DNA of 34,281 nt from an uncultured Methylococcaceae bacterium (GTDB lineage: Bacteria; Pseudomonadota; Gammaproteobacteria; Methylococcales; Methylomonadaceae). The notes beneath the pieces were generated by a model. That model was not told the origin of the DNA, ran no database searches, and saw nothing but the letters and a program-made list of their open reading frames with translations. Positions within the stretch are counted from its first letter, which is position 1. Each line of letters begins with the position of its first letter. The stretch covers positions 1 through 34,281 of the forward strand of contig CAIPDT010000035.1 of the NCBI GenBank assembly GCA_903863905.1, read 5' to 3'. Positions 25,174 through 33,903 of the stretch are shown here, one piece after another. Both the position numbers and the translations under genes were made by a program.

Positions 25174-26913
25174 ATGATGATACGTGTTGATTTTAAAAAG
25201 TCGATTAATTTTTTATTAATTACGCTATCCTCAATGATCGTAGGTTGCTCTGATGCACCAAAAGAAAATTTAAATCTTAGCTATCAAACGCCTATTATAC
25301 CTGTAGAAACTGATACAGGTATCAATCAACAAAATCTGTTTAAACACAAACTTAAAAAAACCGCATCTAATCACAAAGATACTGTTTGGGAACGACTATT
25401 ATCTTTATATTCGCTGCCTGAAGTTAATCATCCTCGTATTGACCGTGAAGTTAACTGGTATTTAGAACATCCGACTTCTTTAGCCATTCTTCAACAACGC
25501 GCTGAACCTTATCTTGCCCATATTCTTGATGAAATAGAAGCTAAAAACATACCTGGAGAACTGGCCTTATTACCTGTCGTTGAGAGTGCATTTGTTCCTG
25601 ATGCTTACTCAAAAGCAGATGCTTCTGGCTTATGGCAATTTGTACCATCAACCGGTAAAGAATACGGTTTAATGCAAACCGATTGGTATGATGGTCGCCG
25701 AGATATACTTGACTCAACCAAAGCAGCAACCACTTATCTAAAAGAGCTTAACGAAGATTTCAATGGCGACTGGTTACTTGCACTCGCATCATACAATTGT
25801 GGCAAAGGCCGAGTCAGAAAATCCATTGATAAAAATACCGATCTTAATTTACCCACTGATTATTGGTCACTCGACTTACCCGAAGAAACAGATGACTATG
25901 TACCACGACTCTTAGCAATTGCAAAAATATTTGCTAATGCGGACGAATATAAAATTCATCTTCAACACATACCCAATAAGCCTTACTTTGAAGTAGTGAA
26001 TATTCATTCACCTTTAGATTTAGATAAGGCCGCGCAACTGGCTAATCTCCCACAACATAAATTCTTAAAATTAAACCCTGGATTTAATCGTGACAGCACC
26101 TCACCACATGGCCCTCATAGACTGTTAGTACCCGTCACTCATGCACAAGCCTTTAAACAAAACTTAGCACTACTCCCCTTCTCAGAAAGGGTGAGCTATA
26201 AACGTTATGATGAAGACAATGTTATTGAGCCTCGTACTACCGATAAACACCTTGCCACGACAACACTAGACCCCCAAAAAACCACTAAGCCCCAAATAAC
26301 ATTCTATAAAGTTAAACAAGGTGACAAATTAACATCAATTGCTAAAAACTACGCAACCACAACTGCAGCACTTCGCCTATCTAATTATTTAAGCAATGAT
26401 ACTATTCGTGCGGGCATGACTTTACAAATAGCTAAAAATGTCAAAACAAGTTTAGCTATCTCTGATAAAACACCCAAAACTAACGAATTAACGGCAGTCA
26501 CTAAAACAACTAAAGTAACTAACATCGCTTTACTTGATAAACCAACCAAAGCGAAACCTTTCAATAGCCTAGCTTATGAAATTAAAAAAGGTGATACCTT
26601 TTACAATATCTCGCAACGTTTTTCTGTGGCACCACAAGAGATTGCGAGTTGGAACAATATTAGCTTAAAATCAGCCTTATTACCTGGCAAAAAAATAACT
26701 ATAAAAGCAACCACTCAACAACTAGCAAGTTCTAATACTCCCCATTTAATGAACTATACCGTTGTAAAAAATGACTCTCTTGAACAAATTTCTAAAAAAT
26801 TCAAAGTGAGCGTCGCTGACTTACGAAAAGCAAATCCGACAGTATTAGCAAAAGGTCTAAACCCGGGACAGAGATTAAAAGTATTGATTGATAGTACCCC
26901 GTATTCAGGCTAA
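25174..26913 (+). CDS. mltD: Membrane-bound lytic murein transglycosylase D with three LysM domains
   Basis: 579 residues from ATG 25174 (TTG 25165 would add three; E. coli MltD 452). A signal peptide ends IVGC with lipidated C25. The SLT domain (about 100-255) has catalytic E137 in LLPVVESAF and the ASGLWQFVPSTGKEYGL motif. Three LysM modules follow at about 377-420 (YKVKQGDKLTSIAKNY), 467-511 (YEIKKGDTFYNISQRF) and 527-571 (YTVVKNDSLEQISKKF), separated by Thr/Lys-rich linkers. It cleaves peptidoglycan strands, leaving 1,6-anhydroMurNAc, at the outer membrane. The third LysM explains the extra length. Confidence 0.95.
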   Translation: MMIRVDFKKSINFLLITLSSMIVGCSDAPKENLNLSYQTPIIPVETDTGINQQNLFKHKLKKTASNHKDTVWERLLSLYSLPEVNHPRIDREVNWYLEHPTSLAILQQRAEPYLAHILDEIEAKNIPGELALLPVVESAFVPDAYSKADASGLWQFVPSTGKEYGLMQTDWYDGRRDILDSTKAATTYLKELNEDFNGDWLLALASYNCGKGRVRKSIDKNTDLNLPTDYWSLDLPEETDDYVPRLLAIAKIFANADEYKIHLQHIPNKPYFEVVNIHSPLDLDKAAQLANLPQHKFLKLNPGFNRDSTSPHGPHRLLVPVTHAQAFKQNLALLPFSERVSYKRYDEDNVIEPRTTDKHLATTTLDPQKTTKPQITFYKVKQGDKLTSIAKNYATTTAALRLSNYLSNDTIRAGMTLQIAKNVKTSLAISDKTPKTNELTAVTKTTKVTNIALLDKPTKAKPFNSLAYEIKKGDTFYNISQRFSVAPQEIASWNNISLKSALLPGKKITIKATTQQLASSNTPHLMNYTVVKNDSLEQISKKFKVSVADLRKANPTVLAKGLNPGQRLKVLIDSTPYSG

Positions 26914-26954
26914 TAACTTATTAAAATTGTTTAGCAAAATTATTTTAAATCACA

Positions 26955-27557
26955 ATGACCATAAAAAGCTCAAATATCGTTTGGCATAACTCAACGATAA
27001 CTAGAACAGATCGTGAAAAACTACATCAACACAAAGGAGTTGTTTTATGGTTTACGGGTTTATCAGGATCAGGAAAATCAACGCTGGCCCATGCAGTAGA
27101 AACCTACTTACATAAAATCAATATATCTACTTATGTGCTTGATGGTGATAACGTTCGTCATGGACTTTGTGGTGACCTAGGTTTTAGCGATCAAGATAGA
27201 GTTGAAAACATTAGACGAATTGGTGAAGTTGCAAAACTATTAACCGAAGCAGGTATTATTACCTTAACTGCCTTTATTTCACCCTTTAAAATAGATAGAG
27301 ATAATGCCAGAAAATGTCTACCTCATGGAGACTTTTTAGAAATTTACTGCCACTGCCCAATAGAAACCTGCGAACAGAGAGATGTAAAAGGGTTATACAA
27401 AAAAGCAAGGGCTGGAGAGATACCATTATTTACTGGCATTGGATCTCCATATGAACCCCCTACTCGCCCTGAGTTGATTATTAATACTGAAAAACTCACT
27501 ATCGAAGAAAGTATCGAAGAAGTAATTAAATTACTTAAAGAAAAAAATCTTATTTAA
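26955..27557 (+). CDS. cysC: Adenylylsulfate (APS) kinase
   Basis: 200 residues (E. coli 201). Walker [10 protein letters not shown] is at 35-43; [33 protein letters not shown] and AFISPF with phospho-acceptor S109 all match CysC. It phosphorylates APS to PAPS. There is no cysDN/sat partner here, so APS must come from elsewhere. With a sulfotransferase 3.5 kb upstream and a glycan cluster adjacent, a dedicated PAPS supply for sulfation is plausible, though a role in assimilation cannot be excluded. Its stop touches the stop of the convergent WcbI-GSCFA gene with no gap. Confidence 0.95.
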   Translation: MTIKSSNIVWHNSTITRTDREKLHQHKGVVLWFTGLSGSGKSTLAHAVETYLHKINISTYVLDGDNVRHGLCGDLGFSDQDRVENIRRIGEVAKLLTEAGIITLTAFISPFKIDRDNARKCLPHGDFLEIYCHCPIETCEQRDVKGLYKKARAGEIPLFTGIGSPYEPPTRPELIINTEKLTIEESIEEVIKLLKEKNLI

Positions 27558-29591
27558 TCACTTACGATCTAAAACATCTTCATCACAAAATACTTGACTA
27601 ACTTGTAAGTTTTCGTTGATTAAATCTTCATCAAAAGTGGATTCTTGTTGATTTGTATAATGCTTCAAAAATAATCTCATCACATGATCAACACCCTCTT
27701 TTTTTATTGAGCGTAAATCATCTTCAAAATACTCACCTTTAGTGTAATTACCTGTAATAATTTCATAAGAAGGGAAATAGTCACAACAGGTATTCCTCTT
27801 AATAATGACTTCTGCAGCAACACGCAACACTGATTTACTATAAGTATTCGACACTAATACATGACGATTTTCGTAAGTTGCAATTAAAGGAACAGGAGAA
27901 ACTGTCAAAATTATTTTTGCTTGAGGATTAACTCTCACCAATTTATTAATGAAAACTTGCATATCATTTACAACTTGACTGATACCAAAATTAACAAACT
28001 CATAAATCGTTGGCTTCATTTTCCCTGCCACAACACCCGGTGCTAATGGGTAAACCGCACCATCAACCTTGTGACGCCAAGTCTCTGTCAAACCCAACGT
28101 AAAAACTAAAACATCTAAGTTTTCAAACATCTTACGAACTGCTGCAAAATGCTCAATTCTAGATTTTTCCAGTTCAGCAATGTTTAAAAAACCATCTGGC
28201 TCAATTTGAGGACGAAATGGATCGACTAACTTACCATCACTTCGAAGCCAATACTTTTCAATAGGATCAAAATTTCCATAAACCCGATCAAATAATTGCA
28301 ATAACTGACTGGTTGTATAAATATTACCGAAACGCGCAGAGAAAACCCCATAATTTCTTTCATTATATTCTTCCGATAATAGACTAGTGTCTTTCTCAGA
28401 TACATAATAATTAAAGCCATTTTTTCCAAGTGCACGAGAAATATGCTGAGCAAAACAACTACCCGCGGTCGCAACTTTACTCTCTCTATCTAATTTAAAT
28501 CGAGGCTTCATGACTGGATCAACTTCGTATAGAGGAACACGTTCAATAGCTCGCCTCCAAAACTGATAATCATGTAAACCTTTATAAGGATGACTACTAT
28601 CAATGTCTGATTGAGATAATTTATTTATAGCTGTGATAGATAAGGGCATCCCCTTTTGTAGCGGTTGGTTTTTTAAAAACTCACTCATTTCGTCATATTT
28701 TTTGGAAACAAGCCGAGGACAATTAAAACCCTCTTTACTATAAGTTGCAAACAACTCAAATGAAGCTCGAACGAAATCTTCTAAACCAAATAACAACTCT
28801 CCAACATTTTTAGAGGTAATGCGTCCTCTGTTTTTAAATTGATACTGCCCTTCAAATCCGAATCGACTGGCAATTTCTGGATAAGCCTTCCAACAAGGTC
28901 CATTAGCTAAAGTATCCCCTAGATTTTCCTCAATATTTGGAACAAAAGGTATTTTTTCTCTGCCTAACAACGCCCTAGCTACATCAGCTAACACAAACAC
29001 TTTTGGGTGATTAATTGTATGCATCCAAATATCTCGTTTAGACCAACTTTCAATCATCTTGTCTAAAGGTAAATTGGAGGCTTCACCTTGTTTAACCAAA
29101 TAATTTACCGAAACCTGCCAATAATCGAAAAATCCTAATGCTTTAAAAACATCCTCACAAAATAAAGATAGCGTCTCCTCAACTGTAAAATCGTTCAACC
29201 AACCAAAACAGGCAATAGACGAATGATAACAACCAGTTGGACTTGGTAACTGCTTCCCTTTATCAGTTATATACAACATATCAGGATGAAAAGCATTAAA
29301 AATTATATTAGGGAAAAATCTAATTTTATGACTTGTATCTGGAAACCTTTGCTGGAAAAATTTAAAAATTTTTTCGCCAGATTGAATAAATATCAAGTCA
29401 CATTCAGACATTAACGTGTTAATATCATGATCACCCCAATTAAAACTATTAAAATCAGTTAACCCAGATTTCATACTCTCATAAGTCGATGGCAACAGTT
29501 GAAGATAGTCAATAGATATATCAACACACATCGCCTTAATCAACTTTACCATGCCCATCGCCTGGCAATTACCGATCATTAGTAATTTCAT
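27558..29591 (-). CDS. WcbI-GSCFA fusion protein, putative glycan acyl/acetyl-modifying enzyme
   Basis: 677 residues with two enzyme-like halves. The N-terminal half (about 1-280) starts MKLLMIGNCQ, the GNCQ signature of WcbI-type capsule enzymes, with CDLIFIQSGE (64-73) and FFPNIIFNAFHPD (92-104). The C-terminal half (about 365-645) contains GSCFA (377-381) in VATAGSCFAQHIS, FGNIYTTSQLLQL, VFTLGLTETW (496-505) and ILTVSPVPL (561-569), the marks of the GSCFA family. Both families are linked to polysaccharide modification and a GDSL/SGNH-like fold, but their chemistry is little known. AAGG precedes ATG. It is the last gene of the minus-strand glycan cluster, 15 bases after the GT4 gene. The domain calls are firm; acylation is inference. 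Confidence 0.82.
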   Translation of the reverse strand: MKLLMIGNCQAMGMVKLIKAMCVDISIDYLQLLPSTYESMKSGLTDFNSFNWGDHDINTLMSECDLIFIQSGEKIFKFFQQRFPDTSHKIRFFPNIIFNAFHPDMLYITDKGKQLPSPTGCYHSSIACFGWLNDFTVEETLSLFCEDVFKALGFFDYWQVSVNYLVKQGEASNLPLDKMIESWSKRDIWMHTINHPKVFVLADVARALLGREKIPFVPNIEENLGDTLANGPCWKAYPEIASRFGFEGQYQFKNRGRITSKNVGELLFGLEDFVRASFELFATYSKEGFNCPRLVSKKYDEMSEFLKNQPLQKGMPLSITAINKLSQSDIDSSHPYKGLHDYQFWRRAIERVPLYEVDPVMKPRFKLDRESKVATAGSCFAQHISRALGKNGFNYYVSEKDTSLLSEEYNERNYGVFSARFGNIYTTSQLLQLFDRVYGNFDPIEKYWLRSDGKLVDPFRPQIEPDGFLNIAELEKSRIEHFAAVRKMFENLDVLVFTLGLTETWRHKVDGAVYPLAPGVVAGKMKPTIYEFVNFGISQVVNDMQVFINKLVRVNPQAKIILTVSPVPLIATYENRHVLVSNTYSKSVLRVAAEVIIKRNTCCDYFPSYEIITGNYTKGEYFEDDLRSIKKEGVDHVMRLFLKHYTNQQESTFDEDLINENLQVSQVFCDEDVLDRK

Positions 29592-29606
29592 ACTGTACCT
29601 TAATAG

Positions 29607-30764
29607 TTAGCGAATATAATCAACACTAGCTTGAAGACTTCGAAGTGCCTTCCATTCTGTGAAATAATGATCATATATGCCTCGCTTATCTTCCTGAACC
29701 AACAATTCTAGCTGTTCCCCTAAAGCATCCGCCATACCTTGCCACCTAAAATGATGACTATGCACCAATCCTTTTGCCTTAAGTAATTTTCTATATTCCT
29801 CATCTTGTATTTTTTCAAGAGCCTCACACATCTCAACAACAGACTCACCACTGATCAAGCAAGCTGCATTACCAGCTGCTTCAACTAAGGAGCCATTATG
29901 AGTTGTTATTACTGGACAACCAGAAGCCATTGCCTCAATAACTGGCATACCAAAACCTTCATAAAGAGATGGATAAACCAGAGCAAGGGCTCCTCCATAG
30001 GCTAAAGCAAGCTCATCATCTGTTAATTCAACTCGAAAACATCGGACGCCATCAGGTAATAAACTTATAATTTCAGCTTCAATTTCTTTTTCTCCTCCCA
30101 CGCAAAAAACATCAAACTCTACCTTAGGCATACGAATTAACGCATTGAAAAATAATTGGCTATTTTTATAGTTGTTATGTTGAACCCGCGACCCGACAAA
30201 TAAAAAATATTCTCTATCTAATAAAAAACGCTTCCGAAATAAATTAATTTCATGTTCATCTCTAACATAAAAAACACTCTCATCCACGCCACAATGAGCA
30301 ACGTTAACTTTTTCAATTGCAATTTCTGGGTAAAAATCTAATAAATCATTACGAGTATTGTAAGAATTACTTAAATAACGTTGAGCATAAGAAATAGCTA
30401 TATCTTTTTCCATCCAAGCACGTTGCGTTAAATCAAAATCGAATAACTCTGGAATCATATCATGCACCATCAACACCATTGGCGTCGTTACTGGAGTTGT
30501 ATAATACGTTGAGGTAAAAACATCTATCTGATAATAATCACAAAGTTCCTGAATTAAAAATGAATCCGCAGCACACTGAGAAAATAGATTTCTTGGAAAA
30601 GGAATATAATAAACCCCTTTTATTTGAGGTGCATTACCTCTATCGAGGAAAAGTATTTCATACTGCCCCGACTCAGCAAGAATCTCAATAATAGACTTCC
30701 AGACCCGAGCAATTCCAGTATTATTAATCTGAAAAAAAACGCCATCCACCATTAACTTAATCAT
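29607..30764 (-). CDS. Family 4 glycosyltransferase (GT-B fold)
   Basis: 385 residues. The N-terminal Rossmann half starts VDGVFFQINNTGIARVW (6-22), the glycine-poor acceptor-side loop found in RfaG/mannosyltransferase-like proteins. The C-terminal half has FVGSRVQHNNYKN (189-201) and the EX7E motif EGFGMPVIEAMASGCPVI (269-286; E269 and E277), followed by SLVEAAGNAA. It would move a sugar from a nucleotide donor, retaining stereochemistry, at the inner face of the cytoplasmic membrane. Donor and acceptor are not predictable. It abuts the GT2 gene with no gap and precedes the WcbI-GSCFA gene by 15 bases, consistent with one operon. Confidence 0.9.
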   Translation of the reverse strand: MIKLMVDGVFFQINNTGIARVWKSIIEILAESGQYEILFLDRGNAPQIKGVYYIPFPRNLFSQCAADSFLIQELCDYYQIDVFTSTYYTTPVTTPMVLMVHDMIPELFDFDLTQRAWMEKDIAISYAQRYLSNSYNTRNDLLDFYPEIAIEKVNVAHCGVDESVFYVRDEHEINLFRKRFLLDREYFLFVGSRVQHNNYKNSQLFFNALIRMPKVEFDVFCVGGEKEIEAEIISLLPDGVRCFRVELTDDELALAYGGALALVYPSLYEGFGMPVIEAMASGCPVITTHNGSLVEAAGNAACLISGESVVEMCEALEKIQDEEYRKLLKAKGLVHSHHFRWQGMADALGEQLELLVQEDKRGIYDHYFTEWKALRSLQASVDYIR

Positions 30765-32528
30765 TTAATTACCTTTAGCAGTCGAATATTTTATGTGTCT
30801 TGCTAAGTTACGAAGAGCACGCTGGGTCTGCGCATAACGATCATTTTTTCCTGCATCCATCACTATTGGCATGTTAGGTAGTTTTTGAGAACAAAAATCC
30901 TCGAATGGCATCACAAAATTTTTTGAAATTAATTGTCTAGCATAAGTTTTATGAATTTCTTTAGCTTCAACAACTCCTCGTGTACCTGGACGAGTTGACA
31001 AGCCGTTAGGGTTTTGGTAATAAACAACATGTGGATCATTAAGTTTATAAAAATTTTTACCTGCAACCAAACAACGTAACCAAAACTCATAATCTCCAGC
31101 AGACTTATAATTGATATTAAAATACCCTAACTCATCATGTAAAGATTTACGCCACATCGGTGCGTTATGCGGGGAATTAAATTTCATTAAATTAAAAGGC
31201 GTCACAATGGGTAAATTAGTCTCATAACCAAACTTAGCAATCTCTTCAAAACTAAGGTTTGGGTCAAACGTATAATAAAGATCTTGATAGGTTACATCAA
31301 CAAATGACAAATTATCTAACACAGACGCTTGAAGCTCTAAAGAATCATGACGTCGAAGATCATCTAAATTAGTATTGGTAATATAATCACCTCGTGCCGC
31401 TTTTACACCCACATTCCACGCATCATAAATTCCTATGCGATAATTCATCCGTAAATAATTAATGTTGGGGTACTTAGAAAGGTATCTGTTTATGATTTTT
31501 GCTTCGTTTTCAGGGGAATCAGCATCTATAATGACTAATTCACAATACTCTTTGAATATGCTCTGAGAAGTAATATTATCCATGAACTGCTCAATATAAC
31601 CCCCCCCTTTATAAAGACTAGCAACGGCTGTTACTAAGAAACTAGGCTTCGTTTTAATATAAAATCTATTTAGATATCGTTTATCTGCCTCAACCTCAGA
31701 CTCAGATTGCGTTTGCATCATATCCGCTTTGATCTTCCAATCATCTGCGCTGACAACTCTATTAGTTCCCATAATATGACAAGATAAGCCATCATGCCTA
31801 TAATTATCCAGACCTTCATAGGCCTTTGCCGCATGATGAAATATAGATAAAAATATATCCTCTCGACTCATATCTCCTGAAATAATCCGAGTTACCCAAT
31901 GATTAATTTCCCAAGCAAAACAGCCTTTACCATAAATTAATTCATAAATTATCTGTATAAATTCAGCATCACTCTTTTCACTTAGAATATCTTTTGATTT
32001 TTTCAATCGCTTAGCTTCTTGACTATCAGCCATTGCCAACATAAACTCATGAAAAGGCAATCCGTTGTTGAAATTAACTTTCCATATGTCTATTTCATCT
32101 TGAACTGGACTTCTTCCAACACTCTGCACATAAACAGAAATGATTGCCTTGTCAAGGCTACTGTGGTGCGCTGGATTAATATCTAAACTATGACTATCCT
32201 CTGATCCCACTTTATTACAAGGTATATTAAGTAATCTATGAGCACATTTTTCTTTTATAAAAACAAGCTCTTTAATTAATTCAGCACGTTTTACTGGACT
32301 AGAACAACTACTTAAGGTTCGCCAAGTCCGATTGACCATAACCGCAATAATTTTATAGGAGGTACTGGAGTTATCATTTTTAAGTAACTGAAGTAAATTA
32401 GCCTTTGAATGATATTGATCACTGTCTTTAATAGCAGATTCAACTAACTTAAATACAGATGTTAACTCTGCGACGAATAATTTATCTATTGCCAAATCAA
32501 TCATTCGTTTGTTTTCACTATCAATCAT
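30765..32528 (-). CDS. Family 2 glycosyltransferase with N-terminal DUF4214-like region
   Basis: 587 residues. The GT-A domain (about 296-520) has TAVASLYKGGGYIEQF (300-315), LVIIDADSPENE (331-342), GIYDAWNVGVKAARGDYI (366-383) and the metal-binding LDD (388-390), with a late DYEFWLRC helix. Ahead of it, two stretches (about 125-175 and 185-240; SREDIFLSIFHHAAKAYE) look like DUF4214 helices, a domain of S-layer and secreted proteins. The first 110 residues are unassigned. It adds a sugar to an unknown acceptor. Codons 308-310 (GGG) are a run of eight G at 31607-31600, a possible slippage switch. GAG lies about 12 bases before ATG; 21 bases separate it from the FkbM gene. Confidence 0.87.
   Translation of the reverse strand: MIDSENKRMIDLAIDKLFVAELTSVFKLVESAIKDSDQYHSKANLLQLLKNDNSSTSYKIIAVMVNRTWRTLSSCSSPVKRAELIKELVFIKEKCAHRLLNIPCNKVGSEDSHSLDINPAHHSSLDKAIISVYVQSVGRSPVQDEIDIWKVNFNNGLPFHEFMLAMADSQEAKRLKKSKDILSEKSDAEFIQIIYELIYGKGCFAWEINHWVTRIISGDMSREDIFLSIFHHAAKAYEGLDNYRHDGLSCHIMGTNRVVSADDWKIKADMMQTQSESEVEADKRYLNRFYIKTKPSFLVTAVASLYKGGGYIEQFMDNITSQSIFKEYCELVIIDADSPENEAKIINRYLSKYPNINYLRMNYRIGIYDAWNVGVKAARGDYITNTNLDDLRRHDSLELQASVLDNLSFVDVTYQDLYYTFDPNLSFEEIAKFGYETNLPIVTPFNLMKFNSPHNAPMWRKSLHDELGYFNINYKSAGDYEFWLRCLVAGKNFYKLNDPHVVYYQNPNGLSTRPGTRGVVEAKEIHKTYARQLISKNFVMPFEDFCSQKLPNMPIVMDAGKNDRYAQTQRALRNLARHIKYSTAKGN
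31600..31607 (-). repeat. Eight-G homopolymer in the glycosyltransferase 2 gene
   Basis: The plus strand has eight consecutive C, so the coding strand has G8 spanning codons 308-310 (Gly-Gly-Gly) of the GT2 protein. The surrounding gene is AT-rich and glycine could use GGT or GGA. A gain or loss of one G would shift the frame just inside the catalytic domain. Confidence 0.95.
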
Positions 32529-32549
32529 ATAAACACTATCTCATTAAAA

Positions 32550-33899
32550 TTATTCACGAAAAAACCAATCATCCCATTCTCGTTCTACACATTGATAACC
32601 CTTTGAGGATAACAATGTTCTAATTTCTTCTCGCAATGGCGTAAAATTATGTTCTACCGTTAATAAACGTACATCCCATGACTCAAAGGGAAAAGCACTT
32701 AAAATTTCGAATTCACTCCCTTCTGTATCAATACTCAAATAATCAATGACAGTAGGCGCTTTTTGTTGAATTAAAAAATCATTCAAGGAAATTGTTTCGA
32801 GATTAATCACCTCACCGGCGTCAATATACGCCTCCCGATTATGAGTATGACTATCTAAATTAGCAAAACTTGCTATTCCTCCATAAGCATCAGCAAGAAT
32901 AAATTTTACTTTACTACCCGTTTGACCACTGATACAAGCATCTGCAACGATACAACGTCTATTCTTACGAAGCTGTTCAAAAAACTTAGGGTTAGGTTCA
33001 GCACAAATGCCTTTCCAAGCAAATTCCTTTTCCAGCAGCCATGTATTACTTAAAGTAACGCCATCCGTTGCACCAAACTCCACAAAAAAGCCATCTCGTT
33101 TAAATCCAGTTTTTTCTAATACCCATAAATCTTGGCCTAATTGTGAAACAGAGATTTTTCTTAACTGCTCTAAAATATCTATAACGTGATTTTGTTGCTC
33201 TGGCTGAAATACGTCAGCATGACTATGAAATAACTGCTGTCGTTGCTGAGCGATAACAATATTACCATGCAACAAATCTAACTCCGTCTGCAAAATCTTA
33301 ATTTTTGCTTGTTGTTCATGAGGCCTCAATACCTTGCCCTCAATCGCATTTAACTCTTGAGTCACTAAACCCACCGCTTGCGGTAATAAGCCCAGATCCG
33401 ACATCTCGCGTACTGCTCTAGCATGACCTAATAATCTAGTTTCTGCATTATCAGGGATTCCAACTGCAGCCACAAAGTGCCGAGATACGCTCTCTTCATT
33501 GTTAGAAAGAGCCGCTAATCTACCTAAAGTATTGTGTACACCCGCAACCAAAACAGAAGCCACTAAACAATTCGAAGCGCCCCAATTTAAAGCGCTTTGA
33601 ACATAATACCGCGCCTTATCGTACGCCTCTATCTGTAAATGAGCGCTGGCTACCAATAACACTAAATAAGCTCGATCGTGATGCTCCTTAATAAGCTCAA
33701 TATCTATGTTAACCAAGGAAACCCAATCTCCAAACAACCAAAGATTTTTTACCTTCGACAAACTAATTTCTTCCGAAAAGGTAATATCTTCCTGACGATC
33801 TTGAGGGGAAATCTGCTCAAAATCTTCCGCGATGGAAATTGGCCCAGCAGATGCAGAAGTTAATTTAGATTTTTTCTTTTTCTTAGATTTATCGTTCAT
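32550..33899 (-). CDS. FkbM-family methyltransferase with helical (TPR-like) N-terminal region
   Basis: 449 residues from ATG 33899, which lies just past the stop of the upstream gene; an in-frame GTG at 33920 would add seven residues and overlap it. In the longer numbering the start is very Lys-rich (KSKKKKKSK, 11-19). Then helical repeats follow at about 60-255 (YLVLLVASAHLQIEAYDKAR), and a FkbM domain at about 258-456 with SQLGQDLWVLEK, VEFGATDG (280-287, SAM motif I), EPNP (308-311) and DYLSIDTEGSEFEIL. FkbM enzymes O-methylate sugars or polyketides. It is inside the glycan operon, so a sugar methyltransferase is the likely role. Confidence 0.87.
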   Translation of the reverse strand: MNDKSKKKKKSKLTSASAGPISIAEDFEQISPQDRQEDITFSEEISLSKVKNLWLFGDWVSLVNIDIELIKEHHDRAYLVLLVASAHLQIEAYDKARYYVQSALNWGASNCLVASVLVAGVHNTLGRLAALSNNEESVSRHFVAAVGIPDNAETRLLGHARAVREMSDLGLLPQAVGLVTQELNAIEGKVLRPHEQQAKIKILQTELDLLHGNIVIAQQRQQLFHSHADVFQPEQQNHVIDILEQLRKISVSQLGQDLWVLEKTGFKRDGFFVEFGATDGVTLSNTWLLEKEFAWKGICAEPNPKFFEQLRKNRRCIVADACISGQTGSKVKFILADAYGGIASFANLDSHTHNREAYIDAGEVINLETISLNDFLIQQKAPTVIDYLSIDTEGSEFEILSAFPFESWDVRLLTVEHNFTPLREEIRTLLSSKGYQCVEREWDDWFFRE

Positions 33900-33903
33900 T
33901 GGC

